From assembly GCF_900114065.1 (NCBI RefSeq), contig NZ_FORS01000005.1, positions 124,001 through 188,000 of the forward strand: a stretch of 64,000 bases of DNA, written 5' to 3'. Shown here piece by piece: positions 27,578 to 36,942 of this stretch (its first letter is position 1; each line of letters opens with the position of its first letter). The position numbers and the translations under genes are program-made. The DNA comes from Stutzerimonas kunmingensis. GTDB taxonomy: Bacteria > Pseudomonadota > Gammaproteobacteria > Pseudomonadales > Pseudomonadaceae. The notes under the pieces are model-generated. The model worked only from the letters and a program-made list of their open reading frames with translations, ran no database searches and was not told the DNA's origin.

Positions 27578-27611
27578 ATTAGATAACGGAATTATTGCAG
27601 CCATGTGACAG
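27578..27611 (-). promoter_or_regulatory. Pho box and -10 of phoBR
   Basis: On the minus strand, 27611-27594 reads as two 7-bp half sites, CTGTCAC and CTGCAAT, with a 4-bp spacer (6/7 and 5/7 matches to CTGTCAT). Ten bases downstream is TCTAAT (27583-27578), a 5/6 match to the -10. This is the arrangement of PhoB-activated promoters, where the box replaces the -35. The phoB start is about 34 bp further on. Confidence 0.75.
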
Positions 27612-27664
27612 GCAGACGGCAACAGGCTGCCGTGCTCCGGCGCTCTAGCCCGGCGCGCCTGGGC

Positions 27665-28558
27665 TTAAGCCTTGGTAGCGTAGTCCAGCACGATGCCCGC
27701 CAGGATCGCCAGTCCTGCCCAGTGGTTGTGCAGGAACGCCTTGAAGCAGATCTGCGGTTTGCGCGATTGGGTTTTCCAGAACTCCCAGGCGAAGCAGCCG
27801 GCGGCGACCACCAGCCCGAGGTGGAACCACTGGCCCAGCTCGAAGCGCACGCCGGCAAGGAGCAGGCAGAACAGCGCCAGGCCCTGCAGGGTGACGATGA
27901 TGACGCGGTCCGCTTCGCCGAAGAGGATGGCGGTGGACTTGATGCCAATCTTCAGGTCGTCCTCGCGGTCGGCCATGGCGTAGTAGGTGTCGTAGGCCAC
28001 CGTCCACAGCAGGTTGGCGATGAACAACAGCCAGGCCTCGGGCGGCAGGCTGCCGGTCTCCGCGGTGAAGGCCATCGGCATGCCCCAGGAGAAGGCCGCG
28101 CCGAGCACCACCTGCGGATAGAAGGTGTAGCGCTTCATGAACGGGTAGCAGGCGGCCAGCGCCAGGGCGCCGAAGGACAGGTAGACGGTGGTCGCGTTGG
28201 TCAGCAGCACCAGGCCGAAGCTCAGGCCGACCAGCACGGCGAACAGCGTCCAGGCCTCGCGCGAGCTGATCTTGCCGGTGGCCATGGGGCGCGCCTGGGT
28301 GCGTTGCACGTGGCCATCGAAGTTGCGGTCGGCGAAGTCGTTGACCACGCAGCCGGCGGCGCGCATCAGGATCACGCCGGTGACGAAGATGAACAGGTTC
28401 TTCGCGCTGGGCACGCCTTCGGCAGCGATCCACAGCGCCCACAGCGTCGGCCATAGCAGCAGATAGGTGCCGATGGGCCGGTCCAGGCGCATCAGCTGGA
28501 TGAAGTCCCAGGCGCGCGGGTGCAGGCGATTGCACGATTGCAGCAGTTTCAGATACAT
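27665..28558 (-). CDS. ubiA: 4-hydroxybenzoate polyprenyltransferase
   Basis: A 297-residue inner-membrane prenyltransferase with about eight spans. It attaches the polyprenyl tail to 4-hydroxybenzoate in ubiquinone synthesis. The two Mg-diphosphate motifs are [12 protein letters not shown] and [20 protein letters not shown]. The start at 28558 ([17 protein letters not shown]) is preferred over a longer reading into ubiC. It lies directly after ubiC, its pathway predecessor. Confidence 0.96.
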   Translation of the reverse strand: MYLKLLQSCNRLHPRAWDFIQLMRLDRPIGTYLLLWPTLWALWIAAEGVPSAKNLFIFVTGVILMRAAGCVVNDFADRNFDGHVQRTQARPMATGKISSREAWTLFAVLVGLSFGLVLLTNATTVYLSFGALALAACYPFMKRYTFYPQVVLGAAFSWGMPMAFTAETGSLPPEAWLLFIANLLWTVAYDTYYAMADREDDLKIGIKSTAILFGEADRVIIVTLQGLALFCLLLAGVRFELGQWFHLGLVVAAGCFAWEFWKTQSRKPQICFKAFLHNHWAGLAILAGIVLDYATKA

Positions 28559-28601
28559 CAACGGCTCTCCTTGGCGGAAGGGGGCATGCAGAGCGGCGCG
28601 C

Positions 28602-29141
28602 TCAGGGCGTGACGGCGGCGGCCTGCCACAGCTCGGGGAGGAACACCTCGGCGACCAGCACGCCGAGCCGATTCTGGCGGAAGCACGAGCGCCGCGCCCA
28701 GAGGCCGTCGACACGGCACGCATCCGGTAGCCAGCGCGCGGGGTAATGACAGGCCTCGAGCGTGCCGCGGGCAAAGGCCGGATCGCTGAACAACAGCTCA
28801 CCCAGGGAACGATTGCCCAGGCGCTGCAGGTCGAGGCCGGAGTCCTCCAGCTGCGCTCGCGCGGCGACGCTGCGGGCGAACACCCAGGGCTGGCCATGAC
28901 CGCACAGATAGACTTCACGCACCCAGCCCTCGCTCTCGGCCGGAACGCCGAGCGCGGCGCACTCGTCGGCACGCAGGGGCTGCCAGGCTTCGTGTAGCGG
29001 CGTCACGCTGAAGGCGCCATCGGCCAGCTCGGTCAGGCGGCGGGTGAGCGAGCCCTTGTCGACGTAGAGCCAGTCGTGCAGGGCGGGATCGAGGGGGGAG
29101 GGGAGGCGGTCGGCACTTAGCCAGTCATGAATTTCGGACAC
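28602..29141 (-). CDS. ubiC: Chorismate pyruvate-lyase
   Basis: A 179-residue enzyme making 4-hydroxybenzoate plus pyruvate from chorismate, the first committed ubiquinone step. Family features are [12 protein letters not shown] near the N-terminus, [19 protein letters not shown] and the C-terminal [23 protein letters not shown]. The start is GTG at 29141 with a weak ribosome site. It is 43 bp upstream of ubiA and likely co-transcribed. Cytosolic. Confidence 0.92.
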   Translation of the reverse strand: MSEIHDWLSADRLPSPLDPALHDWLYVDKGSLTRRLTELADGAFSVTPLHEAWQPLRADECAALGVPAESEGWVREVYLCGHGQPWVFARSVAARAQLEDSGLDLQRLGNRSLGELLFSDPAFARGTLEACHYPARWLPDACRVDGLWARRSCFRQNRLGVLVAEVFLPELWQAAAVTP

Positions 29142-29255
29142 GGTGCGTCAGAGCTAGCGGAAAAGAGCGGCGAGTCTAGCATGCGACTTGGGCGCGGCAC
29201 GGGTGCGGGCTGTCCGGCCAGGCTGTAGCCGCGCTCGGTAAACGCTACATACGCC

Positions 29256-30029
29256 TCAGGTCCAGCCTTCAAGGCGCATGGTGGCGCGCACCAGGCGCTG
29301 CTCTTCCTGCTCGATCTCCTTGAGATTGTCGCGAATGCCGTGGATATGGTCGCGTGCCGCACGCTGGGCCTGTTCCGGCAGACGCTCGATCACCGCGTGA
29401 TAGAGCCGCGAGTGCTGGCGGTCGATCTGGCGCTTCTGTGCCGGTCGGTGGTATAGGTTGTTCACCGAGGCGAAAACCGTGCTGAGCATCAGGTCGGTCA
29501 GCGACTGCAGCGTGTGCACCAGCACCGGGTTGTGCGAGGCCTCGCAGATCGCCAGATGAAACGCATGGTCGAGGCGGGCGTGCTCGCGGGGGTCGGCGCC
29601 GTCCTCGCTGGCGTGGGCGGCGAGCATTTCCTCGTAGCGGCGGCCGAGCAGCACGAAATCCGCATCGGTGCCGCGCAGGGCGGCCAGCCGTGCCGACTCG
29701 CTTTCCAGCAGCGCGCGTACTTCCAGCAGGTCGTAGAGCGTGCGCGGTTGCGAGTTGAACAGGTGCATCAGCGGGCTGGCGTCGTGGTTGCCGGACAGTT
29801 CGGCGACGAAAGAGCCACGGCCCTGGGACGTTTCGATGATGCCGCGCCCGCGCAGCACCCGCAGGCCCTCGCGCAACGCCGAGCGGGAAATGCCCAGCTT
29901 CTCGCACAGACGGCGTTCCGATGGCAGCGCCTGGCCGACCTTCAATACGCCGTCGACGATCAGCCGTTCGATGCGCTCGGCGACGACATCGGCGACTTGA
30001 CGACGGTCATTGTGGTTTTCGTTCTGCAT
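29256..30029 (-). CDS. glcC: FadR-type GntR regulator, glycolate operon regulator
   Basis: A 257-residue regulator. The winged helix is at about residues 10-75 (ALPSERRLCEKLGISRSALREGLRVLRGRGII). The FCD ligand-binding domain follows, with likely metal-binding His/Asp residues. It is divergent from glcD, and two palindromes matching FadR-subfamily operators lie in the shared gap. By analogy with GlcC it should sense glycolate and control the glc operon. LldR (lactate) is the close alternative, but the linked enzymes favour GlcC. Confidence 0.88.
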   Translation of the reverse strand: MQNENHNDRRQVADVVAERIERLIVDGVLKVGQALPSERRLCEKLGISRSALREGLRVLRGRGIIETSQGRGSFVAELSGNHDASPLMHLFNSQPRTLYDLLEVRALLESESARLAALRGTDADFVLLGRRYEEMLAAHASEDGADPREHARLDHAFHLAICEASHNPVLVHTLQSLTDLMLSTVFASVNNLYHRPAQKRQIDRQHSRLYHAVIERLPEQAQRAARDHIHGIRDNLKEIEQEEQRLVRATMRLEGWT

Positions 30030-30044
30030 TTCCTTCGTTCTCCT

Positions 30045-30059
30045 ACTGGTAGGACCAGT
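30045..30059. promoter_or_regulatory. FadR-type operator 1 (GlcC site)
   Basis: A perfect palindrome ACTGGT-AGG-ACCAGT, with the TGGT-N3-ACCA core of FadR/LldR/PdhR-type sites. It lies 15 bp before the glcC start, suited to autoregulation. Its core is identical to operator 2, 107 bp away. Confidence 0.7.
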
Positions 30060-30150
30060 TTGGCGGAAGTTTACCCTGAATGCCTGAATGCCAGTAACAG
30101 CACCGTCTGGAGGGCTATTTGGTAGTGCCTTTCATCGGGCGACTACAAAA

Positions 30151-30167
30151 AACTGGTAGGACCAGTT
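30151..30167. promoter_or_regulatory. FadR-type operator 2 (GlcC site)
   Basis: A perfect 7-bp inverted repeat AACTGGT-AGG-ACCAGTT, about 100 bp before glcD. The centre-to-centre distance to operator 1 is 107 bp, close to ten helical turns, so both lie on the same DNA face. Looping or paired occupancy is possible. Confidence 0.72.
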
Positions 30168-30267
30168 ATCTGGGGCATGGACGCGCGCCCACCTTCGACG
30201 TTAAAGATGCGTCATTCCACCGCAGCCGTGCGCGCTGGCTGTGGCCCCACGAGAACTGGAACCTGCC

Positions 30268-31767
30268 ATGAACATTCTCTACGACGAACGCGTCGATGGT
30301 GCGTTGCCCAAGGTCGACAAGGCTGCCCTGCTGGCCGAACTGCAGGCGCAGCTGCCCGACCTGGACATCCTCCACCGCAGCGAGGACCTCAAGCCCTACG
30401 AGTGCGACGGCCTTTCCGCCTACCGCACCACGCCGCTGCTGGTGGTGCTGCCCGAGCGTATCGAGCAGGTCGAGACGCTGCTCAAGCTCTGCCATCAGCG
30501 CGGCGTGCCGGTGGTTGCCCGTGGCGCCGGTACCGGTCTGTCCGGCGGCGCGCTGCCACTGGAGCAGGGCATCCTGCTGGTCATGGCGCGTTTCAACAAG
30601 ATTCTCGAAGTCGACCCGGCTGGGCGCTTCGCCCGGGTCCAGCCCGGCGTGCGCAACCTGGCGATCTCCCAGGCCGCGGCCCCCTATGAGCTGTACTACG
30701 CGCCGGACCCCTCGTCGCAGATCGCCTGCTCCATCGGCGGCAACGTCGCCGAGAATGCCGGCGGCGTGCATTGCCTGAAGTACGGCCTGACCGTGCACAA
30801 CCTGCTCAAGGTGGACATCCTCACCGTCGAAGGCGAGCGCATGACGCTCGGCTCCGACGCCTTGGATTCGCCAGGCTTCGACCTGCTGGCGCTGTTCACC
30901 GGCTCCGAAGGCATGCTCGGCATCGTCACCGAGGTGACGGTCAAGCTGCTGCCCAAGCCGCAGGTGGCCAAGGTGCTGCTCGCCGCCTTCGACTCTGTGG
31001 AGAAGGCCGGTCGTGCGGTGGGCGACATCATCGCCGCCGGCATCATCCCCGGTGGCCTGGAAATGATGGACAACCTGTCGATCCGCGCTGCCGAAGACTT
31101 CATCCACGCCGGTTATCCGGTGGATGCCGAGGCGATTCTGCTCTGCGAACTCGACGGCGTCGAAGCAGACGTTCACGACGACTGCGCCCGCGTCAGCGAA
31201 GTGCTGAAGCTGGCCGGTGCCACCGAAGTGCGCCTGGCCAAGGACGAAGCCGAGCGCGTGCGTTTCTGGGCCGGACGCAAGAACGCCTTCCCGGCGGTCG
31301 GGCGTATCTCGCCGGACTACTACTGCATGGACGGCACCATTCCGCGCCGCGAGCTGCCGGGTGTGCTCAAGGGCATCTCCGATCTCTCCGAGCAGTTCGG
31401 CCTGCGCGTGGCCAACGTGTTCCATGCCGGCGACGGCAACATGCACCCGCTGATTCTCTTTGATGCCAACCAGCCCGGTGAGCTGGAGCGCGCCGAAGAC
31501 CTGGGCGGCAAGATCCTCGAACTCTGCGTGAAGGTCGGCGGCAGCATTACCGGCGAACACGGCGTCGGCCGCGAGAAGATCAATCAGATGTGCTCGCAGT
31601 TCAACGCCGACGAACTGACGCTGTTCCACGCGGTGAAGGCGGCCTTCGACCCGAGCGGCTTGCTCAATCCGGGCAAGAACATCCCGACCCTGCATCGCTG
31701 CGCCGAATTCGGCCGCATGCACATCCACAACGGCCAGCTGCCTTTCCCCGAACTGGAGCGTTTCTGA
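30268..31767 (+). CDS. glcD: Glycolate oxidase, FAD subunit GlcD
   Basis: A 499-residue catalytic flavoprotein (E. coli GlcD has 499) of membrane-linked glycolate dehydrogenase, oxidising glycolate to glyoxylate. The FAD-binding PCMH domain has VPVVARGAGTGLSGGALP and SIGGNVAENAGGVHCLKYG. The FAD-oxidase C domain has VFHAGDGNMHPLILFD and GSITGEHGVGREKI. The ATG at 30268 gives the standard N-terminus MNILYDERVDG. Its stop overlaps the glcE start. Confidence 0.96.
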   Translation: MNILYDERVDGALPKVDKAALLAELQAQLPDLDILHRSEDLKPYECDGLSAYRTTPLLVVLPERIEQVETLLKLCHQRGVPVVARGAGTGLSGGALPLEQGILLVMARFNKILEVDPAGRFARVQPGVRNLAISQAAAPYELYYAPDPSSQIACSIGGNVAENAGGVHCLKYGLTVHNLLKVDILTVEGERMTLGSDALDSPGFDLLALFTGSEGMLGIVTEVTVKLLPKPQVAKVLLAAFDSVEKAGRAVGDIIAAGIIPGGLEMMDNLSIRAAEDFIHAGYPVDAEAILLCELDGVEADVHDDCARVSEVLKLAGATEVRLAKDEAERVRFWAGRKNAFPAVGRISPDYYCMDGTIPRRELPGVLKGISDLSEQFGLRVANVFHAGDGNMHPLILFDANQPGELERAEDLGGKILELCVKVGGSITGEHGVGREKINQMCSQFNADELTLFHAVKAAFDPSGLLNPGKNIPTLHRCAEFGRMHIHNGQLPFPELERF

Positions 31768-32828
31768 TGTCCGTAATCGCCAACGACGCCAGCGCGCAGT
31801 TGCTGGATCAGGTCAACCAGGCACTTGCCGCCAACACGCCGCTGCGCATTCAGGGCAGCGGCAGCAAGGCTTTCCTCGGCCGGCAGGTCGACGGCGTACT
31901 GCTCGATACCCGCGAGCACCGCGGCATCGTCAGCTATGACCCCACCGAACTGGTGGTCACCGTCCGCGCCGGCACGCCGCTTACGGAGCTGGAAGCCGCG
32001 CTGGATGCTGCAGGGCAGATGCTGCCTTGCGAGCCGCCCCACTTCGGCGAGGGCGCCACCGTCGGCGGCATGATCGCTGCCGGGCTGTCCGGCCCGCGTC
32101 GTCCGTGGAGCGGTTCGGTGCGCGATTTCGTGCTCGGCTCGCGGGTCATCACCGGCCAGGGCAAGCACCTGCGTTTCGGTGGCGAGGTGATGAAGAACGT
32201 CGCCGGCTACGACCTGTCGCGCCTGATGGCCGGCAGCTTCGGTTGCCTCGGCGTACTCACCGAAGTCTCGCTCAAGGTCCTGCCCAAGCCGCGCCTGTGC
32301 ACCAGCCTGCGTCTGGAAATCGACCTCGACAGCGCACTGCTCAAGCTCGCCGAGTGGGGCCAGCAGCCGATCCCGATCAGCGCCGCCAGCCATGATGGCC
32401 AGGCGCTGCACCTGCGTCTGGAAGGCGGCGAAGGCTCTGTTGGTGCGGCCCGCGAGCGTATTGGTGGCGAGGATCTCGACCCCGGCTACTGGAACGATCT
32501 GCGCGAGCAGCGCCTGGCCTTCTTCGCCGACCCGCTTCCGTTGTGGCGCCTGTCGCTGCCGAACAACACGCCGGCGTTGGGTCTGCCCGGCGATCAGCTG
32601 GTGGACTGGGCCGGTGCCCAGCGCTGGCTGAAGTCCGATGCCGACGCGGTGACCATCCGCGGCATCGCCATCGAGGTCGGCGGCCATGCCACCTGCTTCA
32701 GCGAAGGTGCCACGACCAATCCGTTCCAGCCGCTGGCGGCACCGCTGCTGCGCTATCACCGCCAGCTCAAGGCCGCGCTGGATCCGCAGGGGATCTTCAA
32801 CCCCGGCCGCATGTATTCCGAGGTCTGA
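31767..32828 (+). CDS. glcE: Glycolate oxidase FAD-binding subunit GlcE
   Basis: A 353-residue subunit with a single FAD-binding domain related to GlcD: LRIQGSGSKAFLGR, EPPHFGEGATVGGMIAAGLSG and GEVMKNVAGYDLSRLMAGSFG. GlcD, GlcE and GlcF are all needed for glycolate oxidase activity in E. coli. Translation is coupled to glcD (TGATG overlap). The start MSVIANDASAQ is the only one consistent with that junction. Confidence 0.94.
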   Translation: MSVIANDASAQLLDQVNQALAANTPLRIQGSGSKAFLGRQVDGVLLDTREHRGIVSYDPTELVVTVRAGTPLTELEAALDAAGQMLPCEPPHFGEGATVGGMIAAGLSGPRRPWSGSVRDFVLGSRVITGQGKHLRFGGEVMKNVAGYDLSRLMAGSFGCLGVLTEVSLKVLPKPRLCTSLRLEIDLDSALLKLAEWGQQPIPISAASHDGQALHLRLEGGEGSVGAARERIGGEDLDPGYWNDLREQRLAFFADPLPLWRLSLPNNTPALGLPGDQLVDWAGAQRWLKSDADAVTIRGIAIEVGGHATCFSEGATTNPFQPLAAPLLRYHRQLKAALDPQGIFNPGRMYSEV

Positions 32829-32829
32829 T

Positions 32830-34047
32830 ATGCAAACCAATCTGAGCGAAGCGGCCAAGCGGTTGCCGCGCGCCGAAGAAGCCGAAAGCATCCTGCGCTC
32901 CTGCGTGCATTGCGGCTTCTGCAATGCCACCTGTCCGACCTACCAGCTGCTGGGCGACGAGCTGGACGGCCCGCGCGGGCGCATCTACCTGATGAAGCAG
33001 ATGTTCGAAGGCGGCGAGGTGACCGAGAGCACCCAGCTGCACCTGGACCGCTGCCTGACCTGCCGCAACTGCGAGACCACCTGCCCGTCCGGGGTGAAGT
33101 ACCACAACCTGCTGGACATCGGCCGCGATTTCATCGAGCAGCAGGTGCAGCGCCCGCTGGGCGAGCGCATCGTGCGCGGTGGCCTGCGCACGGTGATCCC
33201 GCGCCCGGGCCTGTTCAAGGCGTTGCTGGGCGCAGGCAACGCGCTGAAGCCGCTGATGCCGGCCTCGCTCAAGGATCACCTGCCGCGCGAGATCCGCCCT
33301 GCCAAGCCGCGCCCGCAGGTGATGCACAGCCGTCGCATGCTGATTCTCGAAGGCTGCGTGCAGCCTAGCCTGTCGCCGAGCACCAATGCCGCCGCAGCGC
33401 GCGTGCTCGACCGCCTGGGCATCAGCGTCAGTCCGGCGCGCGAAGCCGGCTGCTGTGGCGCGGTGGACTACCACCTCAATGCCCAGGATGCCGGCCTGGA
33501 TCGTGCGCGGCGCAACATCGACGCCTGGTGGCCGGCCATCGAAGCCGGTGCCGAAGCCATCGTGCAGACCGCCAGCGGCTGCGGCGCCTTCGTCAAGGAA
33601 TACGGTCATTTGCTCAAGGATGACCCGGCCTACGCCGCCAAGGCCGCGCGGGTCAGCGAGCTTGCCAAGGATCTGGTCGAAGTGCTGCGCAGCGCCGAGC
33701 TGGAAAAGCTCAACGTGCGTGCCGACAAGCGCATGGCCTTCCATTGCCCGTGCACCCTGCAGCACGCACAGAAGCTCGGCGGCGCGGTCGAAGACGTGCT
33801 CACCCGCCTGGGCTACCAGCTCACCGCGGTGCCGGATGCGCACCTGTGCTGTGGCTCGGCCGGCAGCTATTCGATCACCCAGCCGGAGATTTCCCACCAG
33901 CTGCGCGACAACAAGCTCAACGCGCTGGAGAGCGGCAAGCCGGAAGTGATCGTCACCGCCAACATCGGCTGCCAGACCCACCTCGACGGCGCCGGCCGCA
34001 CGCCGGTCAAGCACTGGATCGAAGTGGTCGAGGAATCGATGCAGTAG
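32830..34047 (+). CDS. glcF: Glycolate oxidase iron-sulfur subunit GlcF
   Basis: A 405-residue electron-transfer subunit. Two 4Fe-4S motifs lie near the N-terminus: CVHCGFCNATCPT and CLTCRNCETTCPSG. Two CCG domains follow (EAGCCGAVDYH and LCCGSAGSYS). It passes electrons from the GlcD flavin towards the quinone pool at the inner membrane. It starts one base after glcE. Confidence 0.96.
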   Translation: MQTNLSEAAKRLPRAEEAESILRSCVHCGFCNATCPTYQLLGDELDGPRGRIYLMKQMFEGGEVTESTQLHLDRCLTCRNCETTCPSGVKYHNLLDIGRDFIEQQVQRPLGERIVRGGLRTVIPRPGLFKALLGAGNALKPLMPASLKDHLPREIRPAKPRPQVMHSRRMLILEGCVQPSLSPSTNAAAARVLDRLGISVSPAREAGCCGAVDYHLNAQDAGLDRARRNIDAWWPAIEAGAEAIVQTASGCGAFVKEYGHLLKDDPAYAAKAARVSELAKDLVEVLRSAELEKLNVRADKRMAFHCPCTLQHAQKLGGAVEDVLTRLGYQLTAVPDAHLCCGSAGSYSITQPEISHQLRDNKLNALESGKPEVIVTANIGCQTHLDGAGRTPVKHWIEVVEESMQ

Positions 34048-34120
34048 CAACGCCTCATGGTTCGGTCGCCCAGTCAGGGCGGCCAGCGAACAACCGAAAT
34101 ACCAAGACAGGAGAATCGAG

Positions 34121-34525
34121 ATGAAAAGCAAAGCCGTACTGAGCCAGACCGAAGTCGCCACCATCCTTGCCGCCGCCCGTGCCGAAGCGCAGGCCAACGG
34201 CTGGGCCGTGACCATCGTCGTCGCCGACGACGGCGGCCATCCGCTGGCGCTGGAGCGTCTGGACGGCTGTGCGCCGATCGCCTCCTACATCGCCACCGAG
34301 AAGGCCCGCAGCTCGGCGCTCGGCCGTCGCGAAACCAAGGGCTATGAAGACATGGTCAACGGTGGCCGCAGCGCCTTCCTCTCCGCGCCGGTGGTCTGCT
34401 CGCTGGAAGGCGGCGTGCCGGTGGTGGTCGACGGCCAGGTGATCGGCGCGGTCGGTGTGTCCGGCGTGACCGCCACGCAGGACGCCCAGATCGCCAAGGC
34501 CGGCGTCGCCGCCCTGGCCAACTGA
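34121..34525 (+). CDS. glcG: GlcG/HbpS-like DUF336 protein
   Basis: A 134-residue single-domain protein. Family features are [52 protein letters not shown] and [25 protein letters not shown]336 proteins bind haem or small ligands. GlcG is regularly encoded in glc operons but its exact role is unproven. A strong CAGGAGAA ribosome site precedes the ATG. No signal peptide. Confidence 0.9.
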   Translation: MKSKAVLSQTEVATILAAARAEAQANGWAVTIVVADDGGHPLALERLDGCAPIASYIATEKARSSALGRRETKGYEDMVNGGRSAFLSAPVVCSLEGGVPVVVDGQVIGAVGVSGVTATQDAQIAKAGVAALAN

Positions 34526-34545
34526 ACAAGAGAGGAGAACGACTG

Positions 34546-36726
34546 ATGACCGAGCGTGTAACCCTGGGCCGCCTGCAAGTCGCGGCCAATCTGCAGCGTT
34601 TCATCGAAGACGAAGTTCTGCCGGGCACCGGTATCGAAGCCGCCGCCTTCTGGCAGGGCCTGGACGCCCTGGTCCACGACCTGGCGCCGAAGAACCGTGA
34701 GCTGCTCGCCGAGCGCGACCGTATGCAGGTCGAGCTGGACAGCTGGCATAAGGCCAATCCCGGCCCAATCAAGGACATGGCTGCCTACCGCGCCTTCCTC
34801 GAGTCCATCGGCTACCTGCTGCCGGTGCCGGGCGAGGTGAGGATCGAAACCGCCAACGTCGACAGCGAGATCGCCACTCAGGCCGGCCCGCAGCTGGTGG
34901 TGCCGATCATGAACGCCCGCTATGCGCTGAACGCCGCCAACGCCCGCTGGGGTTCGCTGTATGACGCCCTGTACGGCACCGACGCCATCTCCGAAGAGGG
35001 CGGCGCGCAGAAGGGCCCGGGCTACAACGAAGTCCGTGGCGCCAAGGTCATCGCCTACGCACGCAACTTCCTCGATCAGGCTGCGCCGCTGGCCGAAGGC
35101 AGCCACGCCGATGCCACCGCCTACCGCGTGCAGGACGGCCAGCTGAAGGTCACCCTGGAGAACGGCAGCGTCACCGGCCTCAAGCAGCCGGAAAAATTCG
35201 TCGGCTTCCAGGGCGAAGCGGTCGAGCCGAAAGCCGTGCTGCTGAAGAACAATGGCCTGCATGTCGAGATCCAGTTCGATCCGAACAGCCCGATCGGCCA
35301 GACCGATGCTGCTGGCGTGAAGGACCTGCTGGTCGAGTCCGCCGTTTCCACCATCCTCGACTGCGAAGACTCGGTCGCCGCGGTGGATGCCGACGACAAG
35401 GTGCTGGCCTACCGCAACTGGCTGGGCATCGTGCAGGGCACCCTCAGCGAGGAAGTCGCCAAGGGCAGCTCGAGCTTCGTCCGCCGCCTGAACCCGGACC
35501 GCGAATACAGCGCGCCCAACGGTGGTGAACTGAAGCTGCACGGTCGCTCGCTGCTGTTCATCCGCAATGTCGGTCACCTGATGACCAACCCGGCGATCCT
35601 GCTGGAAGACGGCGGCGAGATCCCGGAAGGCATCATGGACGGCGTGTTCACCAGCCTGATCGCCAAGCATGACCTCAAGCGCAAGGGCAACTCGCGCACC
35701 GGCAGCGTCTACATCGTCAAGCCGAAGATGCACGGGCCGAAGGAAGTCGCCTTCGCCGACGAGCTGTTCGGTCGCGTCGAGGACCTGATCGGTGTGCCTC
35801 GCTATACCCTGAAAATGGGCATCATGGACGAGGAGCGCCGTACCAGCGCCAACCTCAAGGCCTGCATCGCCGCAGCTAAGCACCGCGTGGCCTTCATCAA
35901 TACCGGCTTCCTCGACCGTACCGGTGACGAGATGCACACCTGCATGGAAGCCGGCCCGGTGCTGCGCAAGGGCGACATGAAATCCACCCCATGGATCCAG
36001 TCCTACGAGCGCAACAACGTGCTGGTCGGCCTGGCCTGCGGCCTGCGCGGCAAGGCGCAGATCGGCAAGGGCATGTGGGCCATGCCGGACCTGATGGCGG
36101 CCATGCTCGAGCAGAAGATCGGCCATCCGAAATCCGGTGCCAACACCGCCTGGGTACCGTCGCCGACCGGCGCCACCCTGCATGCGCTGCATTACCACCA
36201 GGTGAACGTGCAGGCCGTGCAGAGCGAGCTGGAAAAGGTCGATCTGGCCGCCGAGCGCGATCAACTGCTCAACGACCTGCTGACCATCCCGGTGGTCGCC
36301 GAGGACAAGTGGAGCGCTGAGGAGAAGCAGCAGGAGCTGGACAACAACTGCCAGGGCATCCTCGGCTACGTGGTGCGCTGGGTCGAGCAGGGCGTCGGCT
36401 GCTCCAAGGTGCCGGACATCCACAATGTCGGCCTGATGGAGGACCGCGCCACCCTGCGTATCTCCAGCCAGCACGTGGCCAACTGGTTGCACCATGGCGT
36501 GGTGACCCGCGAGCAGGTGCAGGAAACCCTGGAGCGCATGGCCAAGGTGGTCGACCAGCAGAATGCCGGTGATCCGCTCTATCGCGCCATGTCTGCCGAC
36601 TACACTCAGTCGGCGGCCTTCCAGGCGGCCTGTGATCTGGTGTTCAAGGGGCGCGAGCAGCCTGCCGGTTATACCGAGCCTCTGCTGCACGCCTGGCGCC
36701 AGCGTTTCAAGGCGGCCCAGGGCTGA
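34546..36726 (+). CDS. glcB: Malate synthase G
   Basis: A 726-residue monomeric enzyme (family length about 720) that condenses glyoxylate with acetyl-CoA to malate. It has the Mg/glyoxylate site region [27 protein letters not shown] with an arginine nearby, [16 protein letters not shown], and the C-terminal catalytic-base region [18 protein letters not shown]. It starts 20 bp after glcG. Placing it in the same operon turns glycolate carbon into malate directly. Confidence 0.97.
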   Translation: MTERVTLGRLQVAANLQRFIEDEVLPGTGIEAAAFWQGLDALVHDLAPKNRELLAERDRMQVELDSWHKANPGPIKDMAAYRAFLESIGYLLPVPGEVRIETANVDSEIATQAGPQLVVPIMNARYALNAANARWGSLYDALYGTDAISEEGGAQKGPGYNEVRGAKVIAYARNFLDQAAPLAEGSHADATAYRVQDGQLKVTLENGSVTGLKQPEKFVGFQGEAVEPKAVLLKNNGLHVEIQFDPNSPIGQTDAAGVKDLLVESAVSTILDCEDSVAAVDADDKVLAYRNWLGIVQGTLSEEVAKGSSSFVRRLNPDREYSAPNGGELKLHGRSLLFIRNVGHLMTNPAILLEDGGEIPEGIMDGVFTSLIAKHDLKRKGNSRTGSVYIVKPKMHGPKEVAFADELFGRVEDLIGVPRYTLKMGIMDEERRTSANLKACIAAAKHRVAFINTGFLDRTGDEMHTCMEAGPVLRKGDMKSTPWIQSYERNNVLVGLACGLRGKAQIGKGMWAMPDLMAAMLEQKIGHPKSGANTAWVPSPTGATLHALHYHQVNVQAVQSELEKVDLAAERDQLLNDLLTIPVVAEDKWSAEEKQQELDNNCQGILGYVVRWVEQGVGCSKVPDIHNVGLMEDRATLRISSQHVANWLHHGVVTREQVQETLERMAKVVDQQNAGDPLYRAMSADYTQSAAFQAACDLVFKGREQPAGYTEPLLHAWRQRFKAAQG

Positions 36727-36781
36727 CAGGCAGGATCGGCCGCGTGCTGCCGGAAGCCCGGCGCATGCGGTAAAGGACAGA

Positions 36782-36814
36782 AGCCCCAGGCGCTCCACGG
36801 CGCCCGGGGCTTTC
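36782..36814 (+). terminator. Intrinsic terminator after glcB
   Basis: The stem AGCCCC-A-GGCGC / GCGCC-C-GGGGCT has one central mismatch and a six-base loop, followed by TTTC. It lies 55 bp after glcB and probably separates the glc transcript from the permease gene, at least in part. Confidence 0.7.
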
Positions 36815-36918
36815 GAGCATGAGCGGCGAGGTTTCGGCCTGGTCGCTGCGAGGCGCGCCGTGTGGGGGCGTTTCATGCGAGGCACCGGGCATGCCCGGAC
36901 ACAATAGAAGCGGTTCAC

Positions 36919-36926
36919 AACAAAAA
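36919..36926 (+). promoter_or_regulatory. Hfq/Crc-type CA motif before the permease
   Basis: AACAAAAA is an exact AANAANAA match, 16 bases before the permease ATG and next to the ribosome site CAGGG. In Pseudomonas this position is typical of catabolite repression by Hfq-Crc. Confidence 0.45.
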
Positions 36927-36942
36927 AGCAGGGACCCAACAA

